From Rotaria sordida (lineage: Eukaryota > Rotifera > Eurotatoria > Philodinida > Philodinidae), in contig CAJNOL010001291.1 in NCBI GenBank assembly GCA_905250125.1, positions 1 to 64,000 on the forward strand: a DNA stretch of 64,000 bases, read 5' to 3'. Positions 26,699 to 45,720 of this stretch are shown here, piece by piece. Under the pieces are notes generated by a model. It ran no database searches. It saw only the letters and a list, made by a program, of their open reading frames with translations, and was not told the origin of the DNA. The position numbers were made by a program, and so were the translations under genes. Numbering within the stretch: position 1 is the stretch's first letter; each line of letters opens with the position of its first letter.

Positions 26699-27059
26699 GT
26701 AACGCACTCACATTTTGATAACTTACTATCTTAATTTCTCTCAAATAACTAAATGCAGAACTCTGAAATTTGGTGCATAGATGCATACTATCAAGTTATT
26801 TAATGTAGAAAAGTTTCATTTCAACTCACTTTATAATTCACATTTTACAAGCAAAAATACATGCCGGTAACACACTCACACAAAAAGGTCCTCTTTTTTT
26901 TGGGTGCTATCGGAGATGATTCATTTTCAGCAAATGCGTACGTTAGAACGACATATGATCGAGAACAAGTTTGTAGTAGACAGTCTGAACTATCTATTGA
27001 AAACAAGACATTTTCAAAAATGTTGTCCTACACACTGATTATTGCGGTAACGCACTCAC
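26699..27059 (+). repeat. Three dispersed copies of GGTAACRCACTCAC
   Basis: Copies start at 26699 (GGTAACGCACTCAC), 26866 (GGTAACACACTCAC) and 27046 (GGTAACGCACTCAC), all on the plus strand, 167 and 180 bp apart. The sequence between copies is not obviously repeated. Their role is unknown; they may be relics of a decayed element. Confidence 0.5.
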
Positions 27060-27485
27060 TCAACTTTATAGAACTCATTAAAAACGCTATTCTAACAATC
27101 TTCACAAAAAACAGGAAATGATCTGTTCATGTCAAACTGTAGATTTAGCATCAAAATCACTAGCAACATCTTCATTTTTGATCAAAGTCAAGACATTGAT
27201 CGAGATATGATAAGAGAAAAAAGTGAATTTTTACACAAAAATGCTTCATTTTGGCTGGCAATTACTGTTCCTTCTCAAAATCTTTCAAGATAAACCAGAT
27301 AGATCGACGCAGAATGTACGAAAACTTGAATTGAACACAATTAATTGTGCTCAGAATGAGATTGCAACTTTTAACTTTAATAATGCTGAGTGACCGTGTT
27401 AGCTGGACAAGTCGTTTACATATTTCTTTTTAAAAATACTACTACGTTCTTTTATTTGCTATAAGAAAACATACAGAAGGAAATT

Positions 27486-28205
27486 TTAAAATTTTGAAGT
27501 AATGCCTCTTTCAGGACCTGGTTTTCTAGTTGCTTCAGCTTCAATACCCATAACTTCAACTGCTGCAAGATGTGGTGGTCTTGCTGATGCTTTACTTTTT
27601 TGTCGAGAAAATTCTTGTAATGCTAATAAATTATGATATTTAAAAAGTTTTTGGGCTATTTCTGGTTTAATTGTATACATATCAACAAAACGATCAATTG
27701 AATATTCTTCTGGTGAATCACGATGTTTTTGAAGATAAGTAAGAAATTGACGTAATGATATACGACCTGGTGGAATACGTTGTGGTTCAACATAACCAAA
27801 AGCACCATCCGTACTTTTTTCATCTATTGATTCTTCAAGACGATTTAATAATGGAGGAATTGTTGGATGACTACTTGTATCATCACGTCGATGTATTACT
27901 GGATTATCACCAGTTGAATAAATTTTAACATCACGTAAATATTTTAATAATTGTTGATCTTTATTATGTATTGTTTCAGGTGCAATATTACCTTAAAAAC
28001 AAAAATAAAAAAGAAGAAGAAATATATTTAATTAATTGAATATAAAAATATTTATACTTTCAGCATTTGATGATTGTAAATTTTGTAGATCTGTTGGATA
28101 TCGTGGAGCAGGAGTTGGTTTTTCTTTTGAAAGAACTCTATCAACTCGATTATCGATATTATACATACGTAAAAATCGTGTTGCACGACTTACAGCACTA
28201 CCCAT
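27486..28205 (-). CDS. NDUFAF4: NDUFAF4, mitochondrial complex I assembly factor 4, 2 exons, 217 aa
   Basis: Exons 28205-28058 and 27991-27486 (654 nt, in frame, GT-AG). The start MGSAVSRATRFLRMYNIDNR matches the family pattern of an N-terminal Met-Gly (potential N-myristoylation) followed by an N.ENRA/NRVDR-type segment. After it comes KEKPTPAPRYP, equivalent to the family's K-KPxxAPRxP motif. The middle (residues about 60-80) resembles the conserved DxxLLxYLRDV segment, and RIPPGRISLRQFLTYL matches the conserved PKGKISIVEAL-type helix. The family works with NDUFAF3 in early assembly of the Q-module of respiratory complex I at the inner mitochondrial membrane. A TTCCTTTAG acceptor lies about 15 nt before the ATG on the coding strand, so a 5'-UTR intron or trans-splice site is likely. 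Length is slightly above the vertebrate form. Confidence 0.85.
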
Positions 28206-29788
28206 TATGTTTAAAAATCTAAAGGAAAAAAAAACAAATATATATACATATGTCAATTCTATTAAAAATTCGAAGTAAGATATTTCATCAGTTATTTTGT
28301 GACTATTTATTGAGATTCTGTAGAGTTGCAAAAAAGTATGAAGCTTGTTGCCTTATACATTGATGTAGTTGTAAATTGTAGGCTTATTTTTTTAAATTTT
28401 AATTCAAAAAAAAAATGTCACAGAAGATACGTACGATTCAGAGATCGTTAATAACACAAATAAAACGCTTTTCAGTTAAGTATAAGTATATCCTTATTAT
28501 TTTTCTTTTTCAAATGATAAGATTTTCGACATGTTCAACCGATGGTATGTCTTTCGATCAATTATACATCCTAAATTCTTTCATTACACAAGGCAATTCA
28601 TAACTTAGTAGAAGTTTTGAAATTTACATGAGATTTTTTAGGTCAATTGTAGACTAATAAAAAAGAAATTTCTTAATAGACTGTTGTACGTAAGTAAAGT
28701 TAGCATCAGATTCGAGTTTTTCCTGTCCGGAGTCGCTATGTTGCTTGAGTTGGGTCTAAAATTCGTTTAGTTAGACTCAGCTCGAAATTCTGCATCGAAT
28801 GATATCAATTTTATATGGAGTTATCGAACAAAACATTTTTCGACTCGATGAGGGTGGAAATGACGTCTGAGGGGTGGGATTGAGTGAAGTGAAAATTTTT
28901 TCGCCGATGATCCCATATAAAATTGATATCATTCGATGCAGAATTTCGAGCTGAGTCTAACTCAACCAATTTTAGATCCAACTCAAGCAACATAGCGAAT
29001 CCGGACAGCAAAAACTTTCAGAAAATTTTTGAAAAAAACAGTGTTTTGGGGTCAAGTGTTGATTTTTGCTCGATGACCCCCCTTGATCTTTACACCATCA
29101 GATTCACTGTAAAATTCTGCATATAACTCAGGTTGAACCAAAATTAACTCAAGTCCAGGGGCGAATCCGGACAATAAAAACTCGAATCTGGTGCTAACTT
29201 TACTTACGTTACTGTTGTGTATTTTCAAATTAAATATTAATATTAATCTGATATACCATTACTGCGAAATAAGTTCTAATATCATTTATGTAAAAAGACT
29301 TATATTGAATTGATGTGAACATTTTATTTAATTGGTCAGTTTTACAACCTATACTAGATTATATAGATATCTATTGTAAAATTTTAAAAAAAATTTTAGA
29401 ATATAAAAAGTATTCTATAATAATTTTTATTAATATAAATTATAGTAAGTAAAATGTTTAAGTAGAATATAATTGGTTGGTTAGATAATCAATGAAATTG
29501 TATTGTTTATTGTGTTATTGCATCTGTATGTTGTTATTGCTATTGTTTCTTTCCTTATATGGATCCTTTTCTTTTCCTTTCTTCAGTCAATCAGTTGTAA
29601 AGTCAAAATAGCTAATGACAATTAATAGAAGAAAGAAAAAAAAAAAGACAACACGACAATTTTTTGTAAAAATGATGGCAGTGTACTACGCTCGAGTACT
29701 TTTTTTCAAAAGAATATCTAATTATTAAATTTTGAAGGTTATTTTAAAATATAATTAATAATTGTTTATTTTTTTACAGATATTCTCA
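28206..29788. other. Divergent intergenic region between NDUFAF4 and CHFR
   Basis: Should contain both divergent promoters. A hAT-like foldback with an 8-bp duplication occupies 28688-29210. The remainder is AT-rich without recognised genes. The TTTTTTACAG acceptor immediately before the CHFR first coding exon ends at 29780. Confidence 0.5.
28688..29210. mobile_element. Foldback MITE, about 520 bp, with 8-bp target duplication
   Basis: The ends are ACGTAAGTAAAGTTAGCATC on the left and its near-complement GTGCTAACTTTACTTACGT on the right. Inner arms also pair: ATTCTGCATCGAATGATATC near 28790 with its complement near 28930. The octamer ACTGTTGT is present immediately outside both ends (28680-28687 and 29211-29218), the signature of an 8-bp target-site duplication as made by hAT-type transposases. 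There is no coding capacity. Confidence 0.8.
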
Positions 29789-32700
29789 ATGGATAATTCT
29801 GCTTTATATCGTTTAAAAAATTTAAACAATCATAATATAATATCCGTATTCAAAGATCAATTCAAAATTGGTCGTGCTACAAGTAAATAGAATAAGCACT
29901 TTTTTTTTTTACACATTAGGTCATATTAATGAAATAGTAAATGTTTTGCTTCATATGTAAGCATGAAGGTTACATTGATACACATACTATTTATATATAC
30001 TTCGTCCTTGTATAGTATTGTTGTTTTTAAAATAAATGATTAAGTTTTTTTTTTTTAAAGGATATTGAAAAATAATCGGTAATGTTATTTGTTTTTGTCG
30101 ATTTCCTATTTTATTCGACAAAGAAAAGTCTGCTAAGAATGATTTTTTTTTTCTATTTAAGTATATTGAATATACTTCGATTGTACTCGAAAGAAATTTA
30201 CAGATGAAAAGAATACAGATCTTATCTTCATTTCCAAGGTCTTATATAGAATAGTTTGTATGAAGAATTTCAGGACTTCTAAAGTTCGAAAAGGTTATAG
30301 TATGGAGAAGCGACCTCTACAAATTCTGAAATTCTTTATACAAACTACTGTATATGAGATTTAAAAAAAGAGACATGTACTCAAACCGTTTTGATCATTT
30401 TTGCCTAAATGTAGAAAAATGTCCTTGTCGATACAGAATGTTTCTATCAGTAGGAGAAAAAGGATTTCGGCAACATTGTTAGAGTCAAACAAAAAAAAAA
30501 TGCAAACTCATTGCATGATTCTCCATTTGATTGTCAAAATCAGATTATTGATATAGTTTAAAATATACAAATTCTGTTATTTGTTTTGAATGTATGTATA
30601 TCTACAAGAGTCTCTAACAAAAAATTCAATAGTTCCGTTAAATCTCAAGGTCTTTTAGTGTTTTTACTAGAATATTGCATAATATCTATAAGTAAAAAAA
30701 AATCCATTGAAATCAGAAGTGGACACCTGTGGAGATTCCATCGTGATTTGTACCATTCAATTTTTCAGAATATAACCCATCGATTTAGCATTTCAGGCTT
30801 TGTAACTTATAAATGTTGTGAATTAATTGCTATCATTTTGATTAATACTCTACTATATTTTATCTGTAACCAATTTGAATTGTATTCCTCTTGGTAAAAA
30901 TACTGCTTGTAATTATCGAATTAAACGCTGCACAATATTGTTAAATCTAAAGTGGATGAACTCCATTACAAGATACATCCTCAGTAGGTCTTCTTCTGAT
31001 TTCAATGATTTTTTTTATTGCGTATAAATACTACATAAAGTTCTAATAAAAATCTCAAAAGAATTTAGCTTTGATGAAGCTATTAAATTTTGATTGAAAA
31101 CTTCGCGCATATAGAGAACTCAACTAGGCTAGTTTTCAAAAAAGGAATACATGTTATGTACACTCGGCATGGGAAAGGATCGATATCTTGAAGAAACATT
31201 GTTTAGATCAATTTTTCGAAAATTTGGGACTTCTAGCAAAAAAAAACAACATTTCGATAGCTTAATCAAACCCAAATCTTTTTATTAGAACACTATGTAT
31301 TATCTATAGGCAAAAAAAAGAAATCATTGAAATCAGAAGGAGATAGCTGAAGAAGTTTCCTCGTAAGAGAAGACTGGAAAAAAATATTTGTTTGAGATTC
31401 TCTACTAAATTGATTTGAAGTTCAAAACTAAATTTTTTAATGAATAAAAAGATTTTCGAGGGAAAAATTATACGAATAATTTTGTTATTTAGCTAATGAT
31501 TTGTCAATTGCAAATAATCCATATATATCATCATCTCATTGTATATTTGAATATTATCATGGACATCTTTATGTACGTGATACAAGTTCTAATGGTACAT
31601 TAATTAATCGATCAAATAAAATAAGTAAAAATGATCCCGTAAGTTAACAATTTTTTGTAAGAATGATAAAAAGGAAAAGTTTTTTTATTTTTTAGTGTGT
31701 TGAACTTCATTCCGGTGATACTGTACATATAGTTTTTCGAAAAGATGAACCTGAATCAAGTATATTTATTTATTTAATTGTAATAGTCAAAATAAAAAAT
31801 GTTTAATCACTTTAGATGTTATCTTTCAAGTAGAATTACCAATATTAAATCAAATTGAAGAACAATCAAATAAAGAATTATCTTCATATGATGAAGGTAA
31901 GAATAATTTTCGTTTTTTTTTTTTATTTGAATTTGTTTTTCAGATACACAAATGACTTCATATCCATCAATTCCTCCTTTATCACCTAATCGTTAGTTTT
32001 CTTAACTTTTGTTTTTTTTCATAAATCCTATTTGAATGAATTTTCTATTATAGAAACTCAAGAAAATCTTGATTTATCTAGTCTAATGAATACAAGTGCA
32101 GATGTTGAATTAAAACCAACCAAAGCAAAAGGCGAACCACGAAAAGAATTTGCTATGGAAGCGGGTGATGATATGGAAGATGTATTAACATGTGTATGTT
32201 GTCAAGATATGATGTCGAATCCAATAAGCCTAGAACCATGTTTACATGCATTTTGTAATGATTGTTATGCTTCATGGGAAGCTGTTCAACGAACTTGGTA
32301 AGACGATACTTTTACGTATTTCTCTCATACAAAACAAAAAAAAAAGCTTAAAATTACCTCAAAAATATAGTTTAAGGTATCTCTAACGAAATTTTGATGG
32401 CTATCATAAATTAATTGGAATGTAATCCAATGAAAAACCAGGATTTCCGAGTAAAAATCCATTTCAAAATTTTTCTCCTCGAATATCTGTCTTCTTATTT
32501 TTGATGCTGTGGTAAAAATCTCAGCTTGATCAATCATACCGTCTTCCACAATCAAAAGAGACAGAGAGCCGGAGATGCAGAATCTTCCAAAAAATGTCTC
32601 CAAAGCTGTTTTCTTCGCCACTCACAGACCAACTTTATTTGACACAAAACATAAGTAAAAAGACAACATAGCAACATGTTGTTCTCTTTATTACTGTTCG

Positions 32701-34257
32701 TGCAACATAGGAATTCGTTCTACTTGTTCTTTTCTCAAGAGGTTCAAAACAACTGAACCAGCTGAAACTAATTTGAATAGACGATGTTGTTCTGTGTTTT
32801 TTGAAGAAAATTCAGTGTTTATCCTTCAATTGAGAGAAGTAGTTGGTGAGGCAGGACTTGATGAATGGATCTGTTAGATAAAGCGGTGGTGCATTCCAAT
32901 GTAACATCACTTCTTTGTCGAAGGATTCGTGATCCAGAGCTCGATTGCCACGAATGTGTTGCTTCAGGATGGAGGCAGCACTCTCGCAAACAGCTTCACT
33001 GCGAATTTTGACAACCATCAGAGAATAGAAATGTAGAAACTGTTCAATACCATTCGTCAGATCTTTGTTCGTGAAGAAAGTTTTCATCACTTTTGTCCAA
33101 ATATTATATCCTGTAACAGTTAATTATGACGAGAACAAGATTTTTCCTCTTCTAATAGTTTTTTTTCCAAATTTTCCCCAGTCTGACAATTTTCCCGAGT
33201 AATGCAATTGTTCAAAAAATCCCCCCCCCCCCCCCCTGCGCACGAGGAAGATTCTGCACGTCTGCAGAGAGCCATTATGGCTGAGTGGTTAAGATGTTCG
33301 ACACATATCCACAAGGTATTGTATTCGAGCCTGGACACCATCAGCCATAGAATATTTTTAAACATTTGCCATACACAAAAAGTCCCTTGCGGTCAGTCAG
33401 TATGTACAGAGAGTTTAAGTGAAGAACTCCGATTCGGGTCAACCTTTTGTTCAGGGCTACAGTTCGTAATAGAGAGAGTCTTGAACGAGATATTAGAATA
33501 AGTGAAATCTAATCTATCTGTTTCCACTAAAGAGCTCGTTTCTATGGATTTGAAAACATTGAAAGAATGCGACAAAATAAATAGATGTCTGCAACATACA
33601 CTAAGTGTTGGTTTAGGTCTTCTCGGCATCCTATTCGAAGCAGTCCACAAACAAAGCAGCTCTTCAACAGCGATCGTGAAATTTGAACTGATGATAGTTG
33701 TTCGATCGTACCGCAGAAGAAAATTCTTAACACATATTTGGAAAGATTGAAGAAGTCTAATTCTAACTAGCTGTCGAAAAATGAGTGTATATTTCGTGTC
33801 ATAAATTATTTCTTTTTTTAATTCTTGGTATTGACTTTTAACAAATACTGTTTTATTTTTTTTGTTTTAGTCCTAAATGTCGTGTTAAAGTTATTGGCAA
33901 GAAAAAAAATTTTGTAATTAATGGAATTTTAGAAGCTTATCTTAAAGCATATCCACATAAACGACCTACATCAAAACAATCTGATGAGAATAATGACGAA
34001 TCAACAAAGGCAAAAACCACAAAAAATGAAGTTTGTTGAAAAAACAAAAAATATATTGATATCGACTTTGTCAAAAAAAAAATCCTTGTTTTGGTTTATA
34101 AAGGTTGGTCCTGATGGAATGTATTTACATAATACTCAATATGGATATGATGATTATGATGATGATATGGACGAAGATGACGAAGTAAGTCATGATTATT
34201 ATTTTTAACATAAAGATTTTTCATGATATATTGAAGATGGATGATGACAATGACCAC

Positions 34258-34293
<36 letters not shown>

Positions 34294-37277
34294 GATAATC
34301 ATCATCAAATTTATTTGTAAGTTTGACTTTATATAAGAATTCATTTGAATGATATATTATTAATAGTAATCCATTCGTTCTTCCTCCTCCTCCTCCTGTT
34401 GCTAATGTCAGATTTGTTTGCCGACAATGTCCACCACAAAGTGAGTTTAGTAAATTTTATTTTTATCTTCTATTCGATTTGATAAAATATTAAAATATTT
34501 TTGTTATTAGTTGCTGTAACTGCTGATCCAACTGATTTTCAATGTCCGGGAAATCAAAATCATATACTTTGTCAATGTTGTATACAACCAATGCCAGATC
34601 GACGAGATGAACCTGATATTCATCAACATTGTAAATAGATTTTCTTTTTTCTTTAATGTTATTTCATTTTTGGTATAATTTTATTTATTAGGTGAGATAT
34701 GTAAACAATTTTTTTGCAATATTTATTTTCAACAATGTTCACGAGCTGGATGTCTTGGATGTTTAAATCATTTACGAGGTAGAAATTATTATTATTTTAT
34801 TATAGAATGTTATTTTTATTAATAGATTTTAATTTTTCACCTCGTCATCTTACAAATTTCGTTAATGATAATCCTGTTGAATCACAGATTGTTCAAGTAA
34901 GTTTAAAATAAATCGATAAAAAATATACGAAAATTTACTTTGAGAAATAGAACTTAGTGAACCTACTCATCTGTACTCAATAGGGAATCAAAGAATAAAC
35001 TTCGAGATTAAGTAATACAGATCTGAAGGCACCGGACCACTTTTTTATTGCCCGCAAAGACACTTCGTTTACAAAGATTTTTTTCTCAATAGGCAGCTAT
35101 TCCATATTTTTCGACTTTTATAAAAAGTGATGACCAAAGGAGGGAGGGGGGGATACAATGGAGAAGCTTCCCCCGCAGAAAAAGTTATGCCAAAAAGGAT
35201 AAAATCGTCGAGCCGGATGGCCCATTTCATAGGCCTGGAAGGCACTCAGATCTCATCAATTAGAACATCTGCTATATTGAATAAAGATAAATTTCAACAG
35301 TTTCTTACAAATGTAAAGATGATTACTATTATTAAATGAAAGTTTGTATAGGAAAATTGCTACACATATGTAGTTTTAAATATGATTTGCAATCAACTTT
35401 GAATCTAAATATAGAAGACTCATAATTAGTCTATAATACTTTCTTACCTACTTTTCAAGTTTGAATCTTGTTGAAGAAAAACTTGGATTCGGGATTCAGA
35501 AAAATGTGGACCAACAGTAAGCCTCTAGTTAATTTTGACTGATACTCTGAAATATCATACTACTAATAAAAGTAAAACTATTCCTAAGATGTTTTAAAGA
35601 CTGTATCTTTACAAACAAGGTAGCGCTCATCTTACGGATTCGCTGACCCTTTTCTGAAAGAAAAAAAAGAGAAGATTTTGAGATATTTTTTATTGAAAAT
35701 AATCACATTTGTCTTGTAAGAAAGAATTGGAGAGGTGATTCAATAATTGAATAATGTTTCGAAATGTTTTACTTAAATAATCGTTTGTCTCTTTTAATGA
35801 CAGACGTTGTAACTTTATGAATTGTTCTTCCTTCAATAATAAAATCATGTCTTTTGATAATTAATCTTTGGTTATGAATTTTTCTACCACTGAATCATCT
35901 TGACAGTTCCATTAGGTGTCTTTATTTTTCAACACATCATGTTAACAACATAAAATGCTTGTTTCTGATTGGTCCGTTTCTCGACCAATGAAAGGACGGA
36001 TCAAAAATCCGACCTCAGATTCGGACTCCTCGACCCCGAAAACCTATACCAAAGTTTCATCAGAATAGTCCAAAACCTAATGAATAAAAAAGCTCGTTTC
36101 TGATTGGTCGGTTTCCCCAACAATGAACGCTTACATCAAAAGTCCGATCTTGGATTCGAATTCTTCGTCCCCGATAACCTATAGAAAAATTACATCTGGA
36201 TGGCCAAAGCTTAAAAAAAAGCTGGTTTCTGATTGGTCCGTTTCTCGACCAATGAAAGGTCGGATCAAAAATCCGATGTCGGATTCGAACCCCTCGACCT
36301 CAAAAACCTATTGCAAAGTTTCATCAGATTGTTCGAAAACCCGATGAATAAAAAAGCTCGTTTCTGATTGGTCATTTCTCGACCAATGAAAGATCGGATC
36401 AAAAATCCAATCTCGGATTCGGACCCCTAAACCCTGAAAACCTATTGCAAAGTTTCATCAGAGTGGTTGAAAACCCGATAAATAAAAAGCTCGTTTCTGA
36501 TTGGCTTGAACAGACAAACTTTATGCGTTTTTTAATCGCCGTATAACCCTTTCTTTCAGAAAAGGGAATAAAGCTGTTAGTTCAATATCTGCGAGATTAA
36601 AATATGAAACATAATGTAGCTGCTATTACTAATCATAAAGAAATTGTTTTATTCTATCTATTTTGAAACACATTTCTTTACTAGCATGATATTTAATCAG
36701 AAAGTATATCATATATTATAACAAGACGTTATTAATATATGGTTTGTCTGTGATGTTCTCTGACAAGTCTTTATGATTTCATTACTTGTTCTGAAAAAGA
36801 TACTGCAATGAAAATTATCATTATGAATTTGTTTTTTTTATGAATAGTTTTAAATTGATATAGAAAAATTTCGATTTCTTATGAAAATCTTTTAGGATTA
36901 TCTTACAAATAATCATAAGACAATACGTGATTTACTTATTGAATGTTGTGATCGTCTTGATCGAAATGAATTTACTTGTTCGAATATTGATCGTAATGCT
37001 GCTGGTAAATTCTTTTTAAAATATTTTATCTATCTTGAAAGTTTACTTTTTTTCGTTTTTAGTTCTTTCATCAAAAGTTGTTTGTTATAAATGTGGTTTA
37101 AAAATGTTTAAAGAATTAGTTTATCAATTTCGTGTTCATATGAAACAAGATGATATATTTCCAGTAATAATGCGTAATCGTGATAATTGTTATTATGGTA
37201 AACGATGTCGTACACAATATACAAAAATTGGTCATGCACAAAAATTAAATCATGCTTGTGAACAGATTAAATTTTAG
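29789..37277 (+). CDS. CHFR: CHFR-type E3 ubiquitin ligase (FHA, RING, PBZ), 15 coding exons, 557 aa
   Basis: Coding exons: 29789-29882, 31493-31638, 31696-31759, 31816-31896, 31944-31991, 32054-32297, 33871-34030, 34104-34184, 34237-34316, 34367-34440, 34511-34630, 34692-34778, 34826-34896, 36896-37004, 37063-37277; 1674 nt, every junction in frame. An FHA domain occupies about residues 15-105 (FKIGRAT, SSSHCIFEY, DTSSNGTLIN). The RING finger starts near residue 191 (CVCCQDMM, LEPCLHAFCNDCYASW, closing CPKC across an intron). An Asp-rich run follows, then the cysteine-rich region (CQCCIQPMP, CEICKQFF, AGCLGCLNHLR). A C-terminal PBZ-type poly-ADP-ribose-binding finger (CYYGKRC...HAQKLNHAC) ends the protein. 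In animals CHFR is a nuclear mitotic-stress checkpoint ligase recruited by poly(ADP-ribose). It is somewhat shorter than the vertebrate protein, with all domains present. Introns 1, 6 and 13 are enlarged by repeats. Confidence 0.93.
29883..31492. repeat. CHFR intron 1 with three copies of a repeat in alternating orientation
   Basis: A segment of about 130 bp around AAAATCCATTGAAATCAGAA occurs at about 30620-30760 (plus), 30950-31090 (minus) and 31240-31380 (plus). A smaller hairpin pairs about 30250-30285 with about 30325-30360 (AGTTTGTATGAAGAATTTCA and complement). No coding signal was found. Confidence 0.6.
32640..33120 (-). pseudogene. Transposon-like protein remnant, unknown family
   Basis: On the minus strand a frame from about 33118 (following a TTACAG) runs through FLHFYSLMVV, SEAVCESAASILKQHI and EVMLHWNAPPLYL to a stop at 32812. 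A shifted frame then continues with coding-like residues (QHRLFKLVSAGSVVLNLL) toward 32690. Composition and internal consistency suggest a once-translated C-terminal domain with at least one frameshift. I suspect a DNA-transposon protein from its position and decay, but cannot name the family. Confidence 0.45.
33271..33340 (+). repeat. tRNA-like SINE promoter (A and B boxes)
   Basis: TGGCTGAGTGGTTAAG at about 33278-33293 is an excellent type-II (Ser/Leu-like) tRNA A box. GTATTCGAGCC at about 33321-33331 is a degenerate B box, about 40 bp downstream. The intervening sequence does not form a recognisable anticodon arm, so this is a tRNA-derived retroposon head and not a functional tRNA gene. 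The body probably extends downstream into the non-coding frames to about 33.7 kb. Confidence 0.6.
34897..36895. repeat. CHFR intron 13, filled with repeats
   Basis: Two kilobases separate exons 13 and 14. The 35647-36566 part is a TIR element with internal tandem repeats (listed separately). A more GC-rich patch at about 35020-35240 (GGAGGGAGGGGGGGATACAA, CCCCCGCAGAAAAAG) looks like inserted DNA from another element. The flanks are AT-rich and uninformative. Confidence 0.55.
35647..36566. mobile_element. Short-TIR element carrying about five 130-bp tandem repeats
   Basis: The outer ends are CCCTTTTCTGAAAGAAA on the left and, complemented, CCCTTTTCTGAAAGAAAGGG on the right. Inside, units starting CTYGTTTCTGATTGGTC begin at 35958, 36093, 36222 (CTGG variant), 36357 and 36490, spaced 129-135 bp. 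Each full unit contains GATTGG paired with a downstream CCAAT and a GATCGGATCAAAAATCC-type segment. Terminal CCC...GGG is reminiscent of piggyBac or other DNA transposons, but no TTAA flank is present. There is no protein-coding potential. Confidence 0.65.
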
Positions 37278-37427
37278 AACTTTATATTTATTTTTCTGTT
37301 TCTTCTTCGTTTTTTTTTCTCTTTGATATTAAAAAAAAAAACATATTTTTTTTTCCATTTGAAGTAAAACGTGATCATGATTAATTTCGAATTTTTATTT
37401 TGACTTTATTTTATTTTACAGATATTA
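37278..37427 (+). promoter_or_regulatory. 150-bp CHFR-KDM4 spacer with splice acceptor before the KDM4 start
   Basis: The spacer between two same-strand genes is pyrimidine- and A-rich and contains the 3' UTR of CHFR. It ends with TTTTATTTTACAG, a strong acceptor, 5 nt before the KDM4 ATG at 37428. Such an acceptor with no room for an upstream exon fits spliced-leader trans-splicing of a downstream operon gene, a process known in bdelloid rotifers. Confidence 0.55.

Positions 37428-45720
<8,293 letters not shown>

Larger units (their letters stand above)
23663..27485. other. Repeat-rich intergenic region
   Basis: AT-rich spacer with no recognised gene. It includes a foldback at about 25820-26225 (listed separately) and three copies of GGTAACRCACTCAC (26699, 26866, 27046). 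The weak open frame at 26861-27121 spans two of these copies and has no recognisable motif. Confidence 0.45.
32298..33870. mobile_element. CHFR intron 6: transposon-derived coding remnant and tRNA-like SINE
   Basis: This 1.6-kb intron interrupts the RING finger codons. It holds an antisense protein remnant (32640-33120), a C16 homopolymer (33221-33236) and a tRNA-like promoter region (33271-33340). Host coding resumes at TCCTAAATGTCG after a TTTTAG acceptor. The insertions do not disturb the CHFR reading frame if spliced. Confidence 0.6.

Noticed and set aside
33271-33340. A functional tRNA gene
   Set aside because: The A box is excellent but no anticodon stem, acceptor-stem pairing or good T-arm could be drawn, so it is called a SINE-like relic.
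33202-33750. Plus-strand frames of 82-99 codons within CHFR intron 6
   Set aside because: They begin in the poly-C tract and cover the SINE-like region, with no protein-like motifs.
34096-34344. Minus-strand Ile-rich frame opposite the CHFR Asp-rich exons
   Set aside because: It is the antisense of a GAT repeat encoding the poly-Asp stretch.
35647-36566. A CRISPR-like or satellite array
   Set aside because: Units of about 130 bp are whole-unit tandem repeats without short repeat/unique spacer structure, and the host is eukaryotic.
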